From Acarospora socialis (Eukaryota; Ascomycota; Lecanoromycetes; Acarosporales; Acarosporaceae): DNA of 64,000 nt. The position numbers and the translations under genes are program-made. The notes beneath the pieces were generated by a model. It did not search any database. It saw only the letters and a list, made by a program, of their open reading frames with translations, and was not told the DNA's origin. The stretch covers positions 3,410,001-3,474,000 of the forward strand of contig JAMYGW020000002.1 of assembly GCA_025617375.2 (NCBI GenBank), written 5' to 3'. Positions 33,664 to 46,343 of this stretch are shown in pieces (the stretch's first letter is position 1; each line of letters starts with the position of its first letter).

Positions 33664-34935
33664 TTGATTTCCACACTATCAACTATCAGAAACACCGGGT
33701 TCTGTAGCTCGGCTGCGGCACAGGGGAAACTTCAGCGAGAAACCTCAACAACAAACTTATGTGACAGCATACTTGAGAGTTGAATAGAACCCTTACACTC
33801 AATCAGATCTATTGAATCATCAATCGAAGGCTCAGAATGTCACATATCGAATACTGACAGCGGCGCAACATGGCTGGACCCATCGACAGCCCGTGGCGTT
33901 CAGGTGCCACACATAATCGCTTCTCAAGGCGGCTTTGGGAAGCCCTCTGCCTAGTGTAAGCTGGCAGCGGCTCCTCGTGCGTGGGGTCGAATTAACCCGT
34001 GCTGTCGGGCCCCGGAATCTTCAGGCCGAAGGGCTAACGCGCCGGGCTGACGTGACCCGCATAACTAGCCCAGGGGTTACTAAGGTATTTGTACTCATCC
34101 TTGAGATGCTATGCATAGTATCTAGAAGCTGAGTACCTATAATACTGGATGTACGAGAGTCTGTGCTCTCCATTAGAATTGCACACCTTGTAGTTCGACC
34201 TGCAAGTCATACGAGTACTGGCGCGGGTGCGGATGGTAGGGGAGACCTAACCCGCCCCCAACCCGCATTCCCGTGTGTGGGTCGGGTTCCTTGATGACCA
34301 TACAGCCAGCGAGGATTCTACCAATCGTTACCGACAGTCTTCTACCTTCTATACACCGTAACCTCGAGCCTCACGAGGCATGCATAGCACTAGCATTAAA
34401 CCTACCAGCCCAGCGGGCCTGACCTAATAATACAACCGAGAGGAAGATCGCAGCAGAAACCCACTTAACCGCAAGCTCCAACACTATCATTGCCTACCTA
34501 GGCATGGCTATCCAGCTCTAGAGACCTCAAGTCGACGTGCAGCCAAGTAGGACTCAGTCGCATTGACAACAGCGTGTGGATAGCCTCAAACTGGGTTGCG
34601 CTATTCGTCCTTCGAGTCTATGGAACGTGTATTAAATTGACGTGTTTAGCTAATCATCAGCCCCATGTCATAACAGACCTGCGCCTTTCGAAAAAGAGGC
34701 CAAGCGCTCGAAAGCAAAGTCCAGTACAAGACACTCTCAAAACGTAAAAGTACACCGACACCGGCTCAACACAATGCTAACCAAACCGGATCTGCTGAGC
34801 TGAGGGTAAACAGGATGCAAGTATGGTATCTCTGAACTCAAGCCGACCCGCAACGCCATGTGCCCCGGGACGAAGTTCATTTCGAGTACAAGGGTTTCGT
34901 CAAAGCGACCCCCAGCGCGCCTCAACGAACTAGCT
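33664..34935. other. Intergenic, 1.3 kb, GC-rich low-complexity patch
   Basis: No gene supported. Between about 33935 and 34290 the DNA is enriched in CCCGC/GGGTCGGG and TAACCCG words, unlike its surroundings, which may mark a decayed repeat. The rest shows nothing notable. Confidence 0.4.
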
Positions 34936-35545
34936 CTAGACACCATTATGAGCCTCCATGTTATTCGCAGGCTTGATCGAGGAGCTATTCCGGTTGCGCA
35001 TAACGTCCATCGCGACAAGCGCCGTGGTGACGGTGAACAGCACCCTAAAATAACCCATCAGCAACGCATCCAAGCAGCACCGGTCAAGCAGAAATACTCA
35101 CCACTCAAAGGCACCGAAGACACACGCGGCCCGCAGGGACCGGCAAGCATTTCCATAACAGACAATCAGCTTGCTGAGGAAGACGGCGACCGCGATGAAG
35201 CCAGCAAACCAAAACAGCATGGTAAGCGCCTCGATGGCCAGGATGGCGAACTTGTGGGCGGCGCGAGGGAACAGCCATGGCGAGAGGGTGAGGTAGATGA
35301 TGGCTAGAAGCGTCCAGAGGGAGGTGAAGATGAGGAAGTTGTTCTGAGACGGCGAGTCCAGTCGTGGACGGGCGTCGTCATGGTACCAGTGCGCGACTGT
35401 TGACAAACGAACGAGATGTCAGTGGCGCAACTTTGGCGGGTGGATGGCTTTGTGTGGTTTACTCACCATAGGCTGTTAAGGCGAGAGTTATTAGAGCGAA
35501 TAGTCCTTGGATGACTCGTAGCGGAAGTGTGTAGTTGAATGCCAT
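34936..35545 (-). CDS. MARVEL-domain four-helix membrane protein
   Basis: Three exons (35467-35545, 35102-35396, 34936-35044) give 160 residues. Four hydrophobic helices are evident: VIQGLFALITLALTAYVAHW, FLIFTSLWTLLAIIYLTL, FAILAIEALTMLFWFAGFIA and, across the last intron, AACVFGAFEWVLFTVTTALVAM. The spacing, the second-loop SPSQNNFLIFTS text and the third helix ending in FAGFIAVAVFL fit fungal MARVEL proteins related to Nce102-type eisosome or secretory proteins. The short C-terminal tail is polar. The start codon gives a helix almost immediately, as is usual for the family, which lacks a cleaved signal. Topology is well supported; exact subfamily is not. Confidence 0.8.
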
Positions 35546-36509
35546 GGTGATCAATTCGCAGAAGCTGTTCGTTTGACGCGCAACTGATTGTTTGGTGAGT
35601 AGGTTCTATTCTTGGAATGCTGCACAGAGAAGGCCGTCTGTTTTTGGAAGATGAGGACGGCTAGGAAGGATCAGGGGCGAAAGGAGGGAGAATGAGGTCA
35701 GGAATGGTGAAGTTGAAAATGATAGGAGAGAGTGGGAATTTGATTCTTGTCCATCGCGTAACAAGATTGCATCTTTAACTTATACGTGCAGCGCCACCGG
35801 CATTGGCGCAGTTACGTCAGGTGAAGAAATCCTGTAAACATGTCTCGCTTGATAGGTGTGTGGCGCTTTGGGGCGAACAAGGGGGTCATTCTTCAGATTC
35901 TTTCTTTTGTCAGGAGACAATATTGTGTCATCATCAACATTATTGTGTCATCATCACTCAATCCGTCTCGTGGGTAAATTCTTGGAAGGCTATTCAGCAC
36001 GGCATTGGTCAATACCTTAAGGTACCATAGTACTTTGTACTGCATGCAACTGTTGCTAATTTTACTGACACACAACTCTGAACCTGTCATCGAAGATACC
36101 TCTCCTAAACGCGCGGCAGTTTGGAACCTCAGACATCTTTCCTGTGTGTTATCTCCAACCACCATTGTTTCCACAGCATGGCTGCTACAAGTCCCCAAGT
36201 TATGCTTCGGATCAATTCCGGGCCATTGACAGGGCTTTCACAGGCTGTCTGATCTGCGTTTTCAGATGTGGATGCCTCGCAATGCCTCAATGCATGTAAT
36301 GGCCGCCTCTATGACAGTGTGAAAATATTCAAAGTCAGTTCAACGCCGACATTCACCGCGCTCGCGCCTATATACAGATGATGCCCCACCATAAACATAA
36401 TGCGATGCTCCCCAAAACTCCAATTGATCGTTTGAAAATGTCCGTCATAGCCCTGACGCAATTACTTGGCTCGAGGGCGTGCTTCATTTCACCATCAGAT
36501 TGCTAGGTG
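35546..36509. other. Intergenic between MARVEL and arylsulfotransferase genes
   Basis: About 960 bp, no gene supported. A short tandem direct repeat of ATTGTGTCATCATCA-type text is found at about 35920-35960. A TTAAGGTACCAT word lies near 36018. Confidence 0.5.
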
Positions 36510-38276
36510 CTATGGCGCCTGCCTTCGTCGCCGCTTCGGCGCATACCCTTTCGCCATCGGACACTGCGTGTCGGTACAAGATGCCGCTAAACCAGCTCCG
36601 GGCACGAAAGTGCCGATAGTGCTCGAATTTGCCAGGCCGCTCCCGTTGGCCCCAACGGCCTCGACGATCGAGAAAGCTTGATAGCCGGGCACGGTAAATA
36701 TAGTTTCGAAACCGAGTTTGGGCTGGTTTCCGATGAGTGTAAAAGGGCCCGAAAGCGACGAGGAAGAATACAACCGCCAGGACGCCACCTCCGTCGCGCC
36801 GTTCCATGAGGCATAGTACACCGTCGGCGCAGTGTTGTTGTGCGCATATGAATAGAACGCTGGTTTGCCTACAGGCGTGGCTGTCCAATTGAACTTGTAC
36901 GCACGGTAGTTCATCGTTGTCGAGGTTGCGAAGGTAGCGAGGAGGACGGGGCTGCCGTCTGCGGCGTGCTCCGAGATGGTAGCGATGCTTCCCCAGCCAA
37001 AAAAAGAGTTGCCGTTGGCAAGTTGCTGAAAATTTCCTTGGCTTGCGGAAAGGAGCCCTCCGTTAGGAGCTACAAAGCTCTGGAGTAGAGTGGCCTGGTT
37101 GGTTGAATTATTGATTGCAATGAGCATGCCAGAGGAATAGCTGGCAGTGTTGGTAAAGCCGTTGGAGGCGTTGTCGAACAAGGAGATGACGGTTGTAGTG
37201 CTGTTTACCGAGACGAAGCGCGCATCGTGTTGGAAGGAGAAATTGAAGTTTGTTTGGGCAAAGGTAGACTGCTTGCCACCAAGTTGCCATATAATATGAC
37301 CATCCGCGCCGGAAATTTTGTAGACGGTGCTGGTATGTCGAGCAGAGACCAGGTAGTCTCCTTCAGCATTCTTGTCAACCGAGTTGATGTGGCTGAGTAT
37401 CATAGTAAGCTACCTATTCAGAGTAGCGAGGAGCCAATACTTACAGGTAGTCCCACGCAGTGTCTTTCGTAAGACCGTCCCCTGAAACGTCCGTTGTGTT
37501 TGGGTTCACGAAGCTGAGCGAAGGGTCTACATGACCCAAGGACCTCCAGTCGAAGATAATATTCTGAGTGGCGGTGTCAACCTCTTGAAAGCAACCCTCC
37601 ATAATCCACCCCTGACCACTGGTGATTCCACTCGCACTGAGATCGTGATGGACAGGCATGTACATAGTCATAAGGGCTGATGCACCGCCCCCAATGAGAT
37701 CAAACTCGTGCATGTCCGCCGACGTCGCACCATTACCGGTGTGTACCGTGTTGACGACCGTGTATGTGTTGTCCATAATGAGCCCTTGCCCCCTACCGTA
37801 TCCATTCTCTTGGTTTCCCTGGAAGAAGCAAAGATGATCCGAGCCTTGGTAGGTGCAGACGTGGAAATCGTGCACGTTCGCAGGGCCCGATGACCCGAAT
37901 CCATTCCACACAAGGTTCTATCCACTTTGAGCACAGGGGTCTCACTTTGGAGGAAAGGACAACCTACTCCGCTGCTGTCGTAGATATAGGGCCCAGGTTG
38001 GGTGGATTGATACGGTGCAAGGAAGATATAACCTGGACTAACAAGGCCGGCATTGTTGATGGAAACAGTCAGTGCTGGGGCAGCCAGATCCGGCCTCTGT
38101 TGGTCGAGGTCAAAGGTCAGTGATGCTTTCTCAACAACCCGAGAATCTTAGAGTCCACTCACCGACTCATATACACATATCGGTTGGGTAATATTATCCG
38201 CAATAACATGGGAAACCAGCATCAAGGTGGTATAGAGCAGCTTCCATAGCGATGACTGTAAAGCCACTGGAGCCAT
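36510..38276 (-). CDS. Secreted arylsulfotransferase (ASST)-family protein
   Basis: Four exons (38163-38276, 37968-38096, 37445-37917, 36510-37392) give 532 residues. The N-terminus is a signal peptide (LWKLLYTTLMLVSHVIA). The chain then shows the fungal ASST pattern: NNAGLVSPGYIFLAPY, a W-x-G-x-G segment, HEFDLIGGGASALMTMY, EVDTATQNIIFDWRSLGHVD, INSVDKNAEGDYLVSARHTS and KISGADGHIIWQLGGKQS. These are blades of a beta-propeller. The HINSVDKN and ARH blocks correspond to conserved catalytic-region histidines of the family. Numerous N-x-S/T sites fit secretion. Bacterial members transfer sulfate between phenols; in fungi activity is largely inferred. All splice junctions rebuild conserved text, including the HINSVDK block split after D-Y-L. 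No defects seen. Confidence 0.88.
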
Positions 38277-40169
38277 GCCTGCGCCAGTTGACCAAAAGCA
38301 ACTCCAAAGAAGGTAGAACTGAATCTTCCTCTCGGACAGATATTGAAGACTGAGGTTGCCACCGCTTCAATTGAAGAAATATCTAAAGGGTAGCTCTGTC
38401 AACAAAAGGTACGAAATATGCGAAAGACTCTTGGCTTGGCTGGGAAATAACACAACGGAAGTAACTCTGAGGTGAGGATGAACCAGGAAGATAAGGGACC
38501 CTCAATGGCTGTCATAGTCGAAATGATTGACGCAGGGATTGACGGGGTGTCCATTGTTCCTCCAATACTGATCCTGTGGTAGGCAGCTGTTTCCTTGATG
38601 GACTGTCTGCATCCGCCATACCGCCAGAAAGCCATTGGTGTCAGCATCCGCGTCATCATCAGGACGAAAGACGGTTTGTCCGTGGTTGGGCGTGCCAAAG
38701 CTCGATTGGCTTGGACTGGGGTAAGGAAGTCGGCGGATTTGTCTCAGACTCTTCATGAAGGGAGGCTTACGTAGTTAGCTAGCTCGTACAAACCCTGATT
38801 GCGTGGCCTCACCTAAGTTCCACAAGGTACTCTGTATTCGCGCAAATATAAGATTAACGAGAAGGCTTGGTAAGGTACGAGGTCTCGGAGGAGCAGCTGC
38901 ATGGATTTGGTACCCAACTTTGTGGCGGCGTCAACAACTGGCTCGCCTCAGCGATGGCAATCGTTTCCTTTCTGGACCACGCATTTCAACCTTCATTCTC
39001 AGTGCTGACCTGAAGTAAGCAAAAACATTACATGTTTGACCCCACTTGTGGCATCTTTTAGATTTCAGTCTTTCATACGAGCAGCTTTCCCGGTCATGCG
39101 ACACATTGCAGCATTAGGACTAGACGGGCATGACGGCAGGTCGTGTCCGGCAGCTATACAATCAAGCCTTCTATTCCCACTTGCGCAGATTCGAGCATAG
39201 CGGGTTGGCCGATCGATGTCAAGCAAGGCTTGTGGACAGCAAACGGCGAGGGAAACATGGCAACACGAAAGGAATACTTGGCAGTGAGTGCCGGCTGAAG
39301 GTCGATCCCATAGCGAATACGCCAAGCAAAAGCTTAACTCGAGCCCTTGCGCCATCAGGCTCGAGGTCCAGATTACCGCTACTCAGCCACAACGGGTGTT
39401 CAGCCACAGTTGCTCTTCAATCAGGAGTATGTTACGGCGAGGCTTCCGAAAACTGGCCAGAGGGCTGATCATTACTACATCTAGAGTAGCCATGACGGAG
39501 TCATAACTGATAGTCTTGTCGTTGTGGTTGCCACCGGATCAAAATAAGCAGGCGATATGCCTAAGTAGCAAGCGATTTGCCTTCCTGGGTTTCTAAACTG
39601 CCAATGACATGCCTTACTTGTACGCTCATGTCAGGTGGTGGCTCGAAATAGGCCACCTGCTCGTACAAGCCACAGAGTCTAGGCCACTGGCAAAGACCAG
39701 AGTGGCCATGAGAACACTTGAGTTTGTTGTTGTGTTCGGACTGACCAAGAAACCATGGAACTACTGAACGTTCGTTGACCTTCTCAAGCTATTTCAGGTA
39801 GGTAGATCGGACGCTTGTTGCTCATTCCAATATGACTGTCGACCGGAACCCATGATCTCGAGTAACATCAAGACCTAGCTTACATGAAGCCATACGTGGC
39901 TTGCAAAATGCCTATGCACATTGGCTAAGGTAACCAGGGAAAGACTCGCTTTCCGGATGAAACGAATTGAAATCAAAATGCGATGGGACCCGGTGGGACG
40001 ACTTTTAGCGAGACGAAGACCATACAAGAAGAGAGTTTCGACGGTACTGCAACGTCCCAACGATCAAAGGGGTATGCAGAAAGGCTTGGAGGGACCAAGA
40101 AAGCAGTTCGTGAAGTGATCAAGATCAAGCTCCGCAGCCGAGATGGGCGGAAATGCAACCGAAGCGGGC
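38277..40169. other. 1.9-kb region without a supported gene
   Basis: Frames at 38399-38756 (minus) and 39065-39468 (both strands) are open for 80-110 codons but carry no motif, signal peptide or splice partner. A GGTAAGGTACG word lies near 38868. Nothing else recognised. Confidence 0.45.
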
Positions 40170-41389
40170 CTAATTGGGGCAAGAAGCTTGGACATGTCCA
40201 GGCTGCTTGCACTTGTAGCAAACTCGCTCCGATGATGGCTCCGACGGGCAATCGCGGCTCAAGTGGCCCACCTCGCCGCCTATGCTGGTTGTTAGTTGTC
40301 ACTGTGTTTGTGGACAGCTTCCAAACCTACAGTTATAACACTTCTGTCCTTGCGTGCAGTCCCGTGACATGTGTCCATATCCGCCGCAGGAGTAGCAGGT
40401 CTGACCGCCTTGGCGTCCACCGCCGTATCCACCGCCGTAACCCCCCTGGTTGCCTCCGTAACCTCCGCCGTAGGATCCGCCACCTTCGGTGCAGTTACGA
40501 GCGATATGGCCGACTTTGCCGCACTTGTAACATTCTTGCCCACCACCGCCGCCAGAGTATCCGCCAGAGTATCCGCCAGATTGCCGGCCAGCGCCACCAG
40601 CTCCGGAAGAACCTGGATTAGGGCAGTCTCGAGAGATATGGCCGGTCTCGCCGCAACGGTAGCAGGACTTTTCCTTCTGGGGCGCTGTACAGTCACGGCC
40701 TGTGAGGCAAGGTGAGTACAAAGCCCCTCTACAAATGTGACGAAGAAGCTTTAGGAGCTTTCTAGATTACTTACTGACATGGCCCTCCTCTACCGGTAAC
40801 ACACTTGTTAGTATGTTGCACAGTACAACAGGGACCGTCGATGGAAAGAGCACAAACCGCCGCAGTTGTAACTAGCGAAAGTTAGTGTTAACGAAAGAGC
40901 AGGGTGACTGAATAACGGATAGTTCAGCGGGACCTACCAGGTGGGGGTGCCGCGCTTAGGGCAATCGCGGGCCTTTCATGTTAGTCAGGGTTAGTGATCG
41001 CTGAAGTCTTCCGGGAAGGATGTCGTGGTTTGAAGGATTGAAACCGCACCTGATGAGAACTATCACCACCTGTAGTCATATTCAGCAACAGCTCTCAAAA
41101 CATGTATACCTGATGCATAGCACCGGAATCCTATCAAGAGCAGGAAATCCTTTCGGAGCTTTATGTGCAGAGTCGTAACTCTCTGAGGTCTGTTCAAATC
41201 TCAGAGAGCCATGCAGGAAGCCGTGAAGGATGGGGGTATGACAGATGAATCTTTGTGGCAGTCGAGAAAGCCACCACAGCCTTGGACGCTTGCCACGTTC
41301 CCATGCGAAGCGAGACGAATGATGAGATCGGACGAGCCTGTCGACTTACAGTTATAGCAACCACGACCGCCGGGAGCAGAGTAGTCCAT
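40170..41389 (-). CDS. Gis2/CNBP-like protein with seven CCHC zinc knuckles
   Basis: Seven exons: 41350-41389, 41050-41069, 40938-40972, 40858-40871, 40775-40789, 40331-40699, 40170-40279. All phases agree and give 200 residues. Splicing yields seven C-x2-C-x4-H-x4-C knuckles: [84 protein letters not shown] and [15 protein letters not shown] Gly/Tyr-rich linker separates the middle knuckles. Knuckles 1, 2 and 6 are each assembled from separate exons. The family (yeast Gis2, animal CNBP) binds single-stranded nucleic acid and mRNA and affects translation. Exons 4 and 5 are only 14 and 15 nt, unusual micro-exons that gene finders tend to miss. The first exon ends within the first knuckle, which fixes the start at 41389. 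Confidence 0.92.
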
Positions 41390-42841
41390 TTTGATGGAGA
41401 AGTGAGTGATATCTGTGAAAAGATATACCAGTCAGCTCAGAATGAGGGGCAACTCGCGCCAGGCACAAAGCCTCTCTGCGACAAACAACATTGACTTACC
41501 AGGGGTGAAGTGAGTTTACAAGAGGCGATAGTCAAAGCTGAGTGTAGGGTGACTTTTGAAAGCGAGAGAAGCTCTTTGCAGATGTGCAAGAGAGAGATTT
41601 GAAGCTTTCGTTTTTAGTTTTTGAAGATGACAAGGAAGCGAAGGCGAGTTCCATTAATATTCGATGTGGGCCAAGATTTACGGGTGACGGTAGGCTCAAT
41701 TAGGTAAGACAGAACGCCTCGCCCTTCAGGCACCGCTTTCTTACTGGTTCGCTAAAGACCCTGACGGCGGAATTGGACAATGGGGTGGGGTTCCACATGG
41801 CTGCGATATCGTGTTTTAGATGATGCCATGCTCCGTCCCTTTGCATTACTACTGTGTACATGTAAGCTACCTCACTGATATCTACACAGTAGGCCGTTAA
41901 AGACAACTCAGCCCAGCTGCCATGGTTGCTGGTAGCTTCGGAGGCTTCCACATGGATTGCCAGTCTTCTACGTTATTCTCACTTCATTCCCTTCTTACCA
42001 GCGGTGTCCATTGATTCTACAAGGGTGCGTTCTCCACTCGCAGTCCTTATAAACCACTTACAGGTACCAGTAATAACACCAGATCAGTGTTACAAATCGC
42101 GGTGCTACCTAAGCCATTCGTGCTTATCGCCACTGATGTAAACCCTCAAGCATGCTTTAGGTTTCGAAAGGACTTTCGCATTTCTAAGGGTTTCAAAGTC
42201 CCCTTTCTCCCCCTCTGGTTTGGTCACGGTCATGGCGGGCGTAGTACAGAGTGGAGTTGTGTTCGCAAGTCACTCACAGCTGCAGCGGAGGTAACTGTCT
42301 GCCGCACTCGTTCTTAACGATGTCAAGCTGTTTCTCCTCCTTCGCTCCGCGGACTTTGTCTCCTCAACACAAAACCAATCGACTATCAACCATCACGCTG
42401 GCCCCAACCGAGGAAGCGGTAGATGCGTCGTGGCATGAGCTCCAATGCTGCCGACAAGCGTCGCTCAGGTCGTGGTCAGCCCTGATTATTTTTATTGAAG
42501 CTGTCCACCTGCAGTTTTCTCCGTGGTGTCACAGCTCTCAACTCGGCGACCCTTATTTTGCAGTCTTCACTATCGGGCTACAACATATGCGAAAAGACCA
42601 TTTAACAAGCATAGCCAAGGCTAGAGGCCTGGGTTTGAGACTGATGCTACGTTTTTAAAGGTGGAATCAAGAGGCTGGCCGATGCCGGCCGAGCCCCTTC
42701 CGGACGACCTCAATCGTTACGCACTGTGGTTTCTTCAATGTTCGAACAACCGTTCCATATTGTCCCAAACTTGCAGTATGGAAATTTCGTATGTGACTGT
42801 GAGAAGGATCAAACGCCAACCTATAAGTACAGTTCAGCGCC
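41390..42841. other. Intergenic between zinc-knuckle and Kelch genes
   Basis: About 1.45 kb. The left part up to about 41650 would be promoter and leader of the zinc-knuckle gene. Short frames elsewhere lack motifs. No gene supported. Confidence 0.5.
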
Positions 42842-44787
42842 TCATCGTGAAATTTCGACAGGCATCTCGTGTACAATCTTTTTCCAGCTCGACCCTTCCA
42901 TCTCAACCACTTTCGGCTGCCCAACCGCAAGTTGGGCCTTTGACTGATCTCCATCTAGCTCACCGAGTCGTATGTCGGTAGGTAGTTCCTGATGTCCTGT
43001 CGACTTGCCATCCATCTCTTCTGGAGTTTGAACCCCCAGGCTTCGATTTCCCCGGCGCAAGAGCAGCCAGGTGCCGAGGACAACAAGGATAATGAAAACA
43101 ATGCCGCCAACAACTCCACCAGCAATCGCACCCACGTGGGAGGGACCTGGTTTTGACGTTGATTTTGACAATGTAGACGTGGATGTAGAGTCGGTTGTGG
43201 AATTTGTACTTGCGTTGGCTGTTGAGGTCGCTGTTGTGCCTTCAATTAACGAAACTCAAGTACACGATGACGATAACCCTACTATTATCTTGGATAAGGG
43301 TTTTCAAAGTTACCTGGTCCCAAGTGTTTGGATATGGCCCACTGCATTTACTCGGTCAGCAGCTTCCGAAGCCACCTTATTGAGTAGGAACTTACTTTTT
43401 ATCGTAATAGGTTTTGACAACGTCAGGTCGCACATATGCTGCCGCATTTGCATTATAAGACCCCTGCCACGTTAAGGTACTTAAATCAAAGATACCCAGC
43501 CCTTGGTTGAACTCATCAGGGCCTTTCCAAACCTGTACAAGATCAGACTGCGACGGGTCGACCCCGCCGATGCTAAGAAGCTGACGATTCCCTACAACAT
43601 GGCATGTGTGACCCATTCGGGGGCGGGTGGCGTTGTAGTCGGCTTTGAACCAGCGGAACGCTGGCAGGGAGAGTATCCAGATTTCATCAAATCGAACCCG
43701 AGCGGGGCCCAAGGTTTCGTCTTCGCCACCGTACATAAAGCTGAGACGTTCCATCAGTTTTCGATGCTCCCAGGCTTCATAATGTGTTCATGGCAAACTG
43801 AAGACGTGTCTAGCTTTGACTTACATCTCGTGGGAAGGACTGCCCTGCTCTCGAGCTGCTACGACACACATTCGCATCCGTGCAGCTGGTACGACATCCC
43901 CCGTTGCATTCTGATAGTACCATGTTCGACTTCGAGGTTCATAGATCGTGATGTTTGTCATCGGCCGCAGGTTTCCTCCAGGAGTATAACGCGTCAGGCC
44001 GGACGTATCTCCGCCAAATACTACAAGGACGCCCTCTGGTCCCAGGGAGGAGATAAATTGCATTGCCCCCCATTCAGCAGTTCCGTATTGAGAATAACCC
44101 GTCGCCGTGTCATTCCTCCAAATGCCGTTTCTGAAATTGTACGATACAATTCCTGGCGTGGGAGTAAAGCCAGGATCTGACCCAGAGGATCCCTCTCGAG
44201 CTGAGTGTTCGCTCGAGTAGCCTCCGAGGTAAAACGCGGTGTCATTGCTTGAAGTAGTCAAGCCTCCAAACGGACGCGTAAGGCCGTTCGAGAAAGGAGG
44301 GTCCGAGGACGTCGTATTTAAACTCCAATTTGAGGCTCCCTGGTTGTTAGGCGTGAACTTCCAAGTCGACAACGGTGGAGGGGCTCCGTTGATGGGTGGT
44401 AGCCACGATGACTCTCCACCAAACGAATACAGAACGTCCTGTGAAGGATCATGCCATAGCGATTGGAAATTTATCGGAGTAGTAGATATGATGATATTGA
44501 TGAATGTCACCGTAGAGCTGTCCCATGACGATGATAGGTCAATCGCTTGTGTCTGGTTCACTGGAATCGGCTGGCAGTGAGCCATGGATTGTTCTGGGTC
44601 TAGAACACAGCACATATATACCAGTACCATGGTACATACCGGAGGAGACTGTCCAAGAAGAGGAGTTCTGCCCGATTGCTTGCTCCCCGCCATCGATATA
44701 CACAAGGTTCCCAGACACGGCGGCTGTCTCACAAGTTAGCCCAATGACATTTGACCAGAGCGGTAACATCACTAGTGTATCTGACAT
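42842..44787 (-). CDS. Kelch-repeat protein with single transmembrane helix (5' end uncertain)
   Basis: Exons 44640-44787, 43825-44560, 43396-43740, 43283-43341 and 42842-43239 fit in phase (561 residues if the ATG at 44787 is the start). Kelch blades are seen as GNLVYIDGGEQ, VLYSFGGESSW, TAFYLGGYSS, VLVVFGGDTSG, EIFMYGGEDE (rebuilt across an intron) and QLLSIGGVDP. The juxtamembrane text NGPYPNTWDQ, also rebuilt by splicing, is typical of this fungal family. A Ser/Thr-rich stalk leads to a TM helix (GAIAGGVVGGIVFIILVVLGTWLL), stop-transfer LLRRGN, and a ~75-residue cytosolic tail. A signal peptide should precede the first blade but I cannot place it with confidence. An ATG at 44914 with a further intron is one option. 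These are predicted surface receptors or adhesins of unknown ligand. Confidence 0.82.
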
Positions 44788-46343
44788 CCGTGGTATGCTC
44801 GTCTAGTCCAGGAGCTCGAATTATCAGCTCGTGAGTATAACGGATAGGGCATTGTCGGCAGCAACTAAACTCGGCTACAAAGCTCCAGCACAACAACTTC
44901 GAACCAACTTTCATCAACAAAAACACCAAGGCAACAACATGACAGAAAAGAGCCGGAAGCAACGAGTTTTGATTCTTTTTTTTAGATGAAGCCACGCCTC
45001 CCGCTAGCTGTGTATGATAGAAATGAGGCCCCATCCAAACCCAGCCGACCAAGCTGATCATCTATTATAAGACAAGGCTCGTCATTGTGCAACAACATCG
45101 TCACTGTACAACAACATCGGCGCTTCAGTCTGCCAATGATATGACCCAGCGCAAGCCATCGTCGGGGTCGGTGTGGTGGGAACCAGGCTCTATCACACTC
45201 TCAAATCGATTGAAACTGAACAGGCAGTCGAGCTGATGTCTTCGTTCGATTGGTTCTGTAGGAGTACATTGAGTAGACCAGGTGAGAATACGCTATGAAA
45301 TTGGGGAAAACCCACCCCAATTATCAATTGTACCGACATATGAACGCGACCTATTGAGCTTGCTGGGTGGCTTACGGGTTAGGACACTGCCCGATGGACA
45401 GCTGCATACAGAAACGATGAAATTACAGTTGTCTCTCCCCTAGAGGTGGAATCTCGTCATCAACTCCCTCTCAAGTTTTCTCTACTACCGTCTCCCTCAT
45501 TTTCATCTTCCCCCGACCTAGAAGACGTAGATCGAAGTGCATCCCACCTGAAGGTATGCCCAAACACATGCCTAAATACACATCTAAACACATGCCTAAA
45601 CTCTTAACCTAAACACACGCCTATACACACGCCAAAATGAACACCTACATTCAGACCTAATCATACATTTAAGTGCATGCCTAGAGTCACACCTAAGTGC
45701 TCGCCTAAACTCATGTCTAAAGTTATGCTTAGCGTTGCGTCCAATTTACGTTTCAATCCATGCTTAAATCCATTTCAATGTGTGTGTATGGGTGTTGGGT
45801 TACGTATGAATACATGAGAGAAGATGTAAATGGGGGAGATGATAGTAGAGAACTTGAAAAGAGGGTGATAACAATGAGATTTCACTTTGGGGGGAGAGTA
45901 GACAACAATCAGGACCAAGTTCAGGTTGGCACAGACAGAATATGCATTAGAGTGGAGTCTTTATGGGGCTAATTTATATTGTTTCTGTTATGCGGCTATC
46001 CACCCACAGTGCCCTAACCTACATAACGTCCATCAGTTGGAGCGCTGAGTCGGTGTGTGTCTTTGAAGCATTCTGAGCTTCGTGCTCGAATTTAGTATTC
46101 AGTCATGGAGGGATACTAAAATCTCATACAGGCTACAGGCTACAGAATTGTCCAGCTACCTCAGAGTCTTCTTCATTCATATAGTCATTGCCAGGCGAAC
46201 TTTCCCCTCTGATTCAGATTTCATCCATTTCAGATAACTCCTTACTTACATAGCTTGCTGCCTTTAATGTCGCTGCATAACCTCACTGCGGCTATGACTG
46301 AAGTCCTCTTGATCTTCTTTGAAACCCAGGTAGCTCTTCTGTC
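44788..46343. other. Intergenic, includes second CCTAAA minisatellite
   Basis: About 1.5 kb with no gene supported, apart from the unresolved 5' end of the Kelch gene at its left edge (to about 45000). The minisatellite at 45555-45770 is listed separately. Confidence 0.5.
45555..45770. repeat. Diverged ~12-bp CCTAAA minisatellite, second copy
   Basis: About 215 bp of CACATGCCTAAA-like units at roughly 12-bp spacing, steadily decaying toward the right end (ATGCCTAGAG, ACACCTAAGT, TCGCCTAAAC, ATGTCTAAAG). Unit and words match the array at 17355-17560, 28 kb away. No matching longer element is seen around either array. Confidence 0.6.

Noticed and set aside
38399-38756. Overlapping minus-strand frames of 84 and 99 codons
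   Set aside because: Two different frames look equally open, with no motif, signal peptide or supporting splice sites.
39983-40621. 212-codon plus-strand frame
   Set aside because: It is antisense to the zinc-knuckle exons and Arg/Ser-rich; the minus-strand gene is fully supported by seven knuckles.
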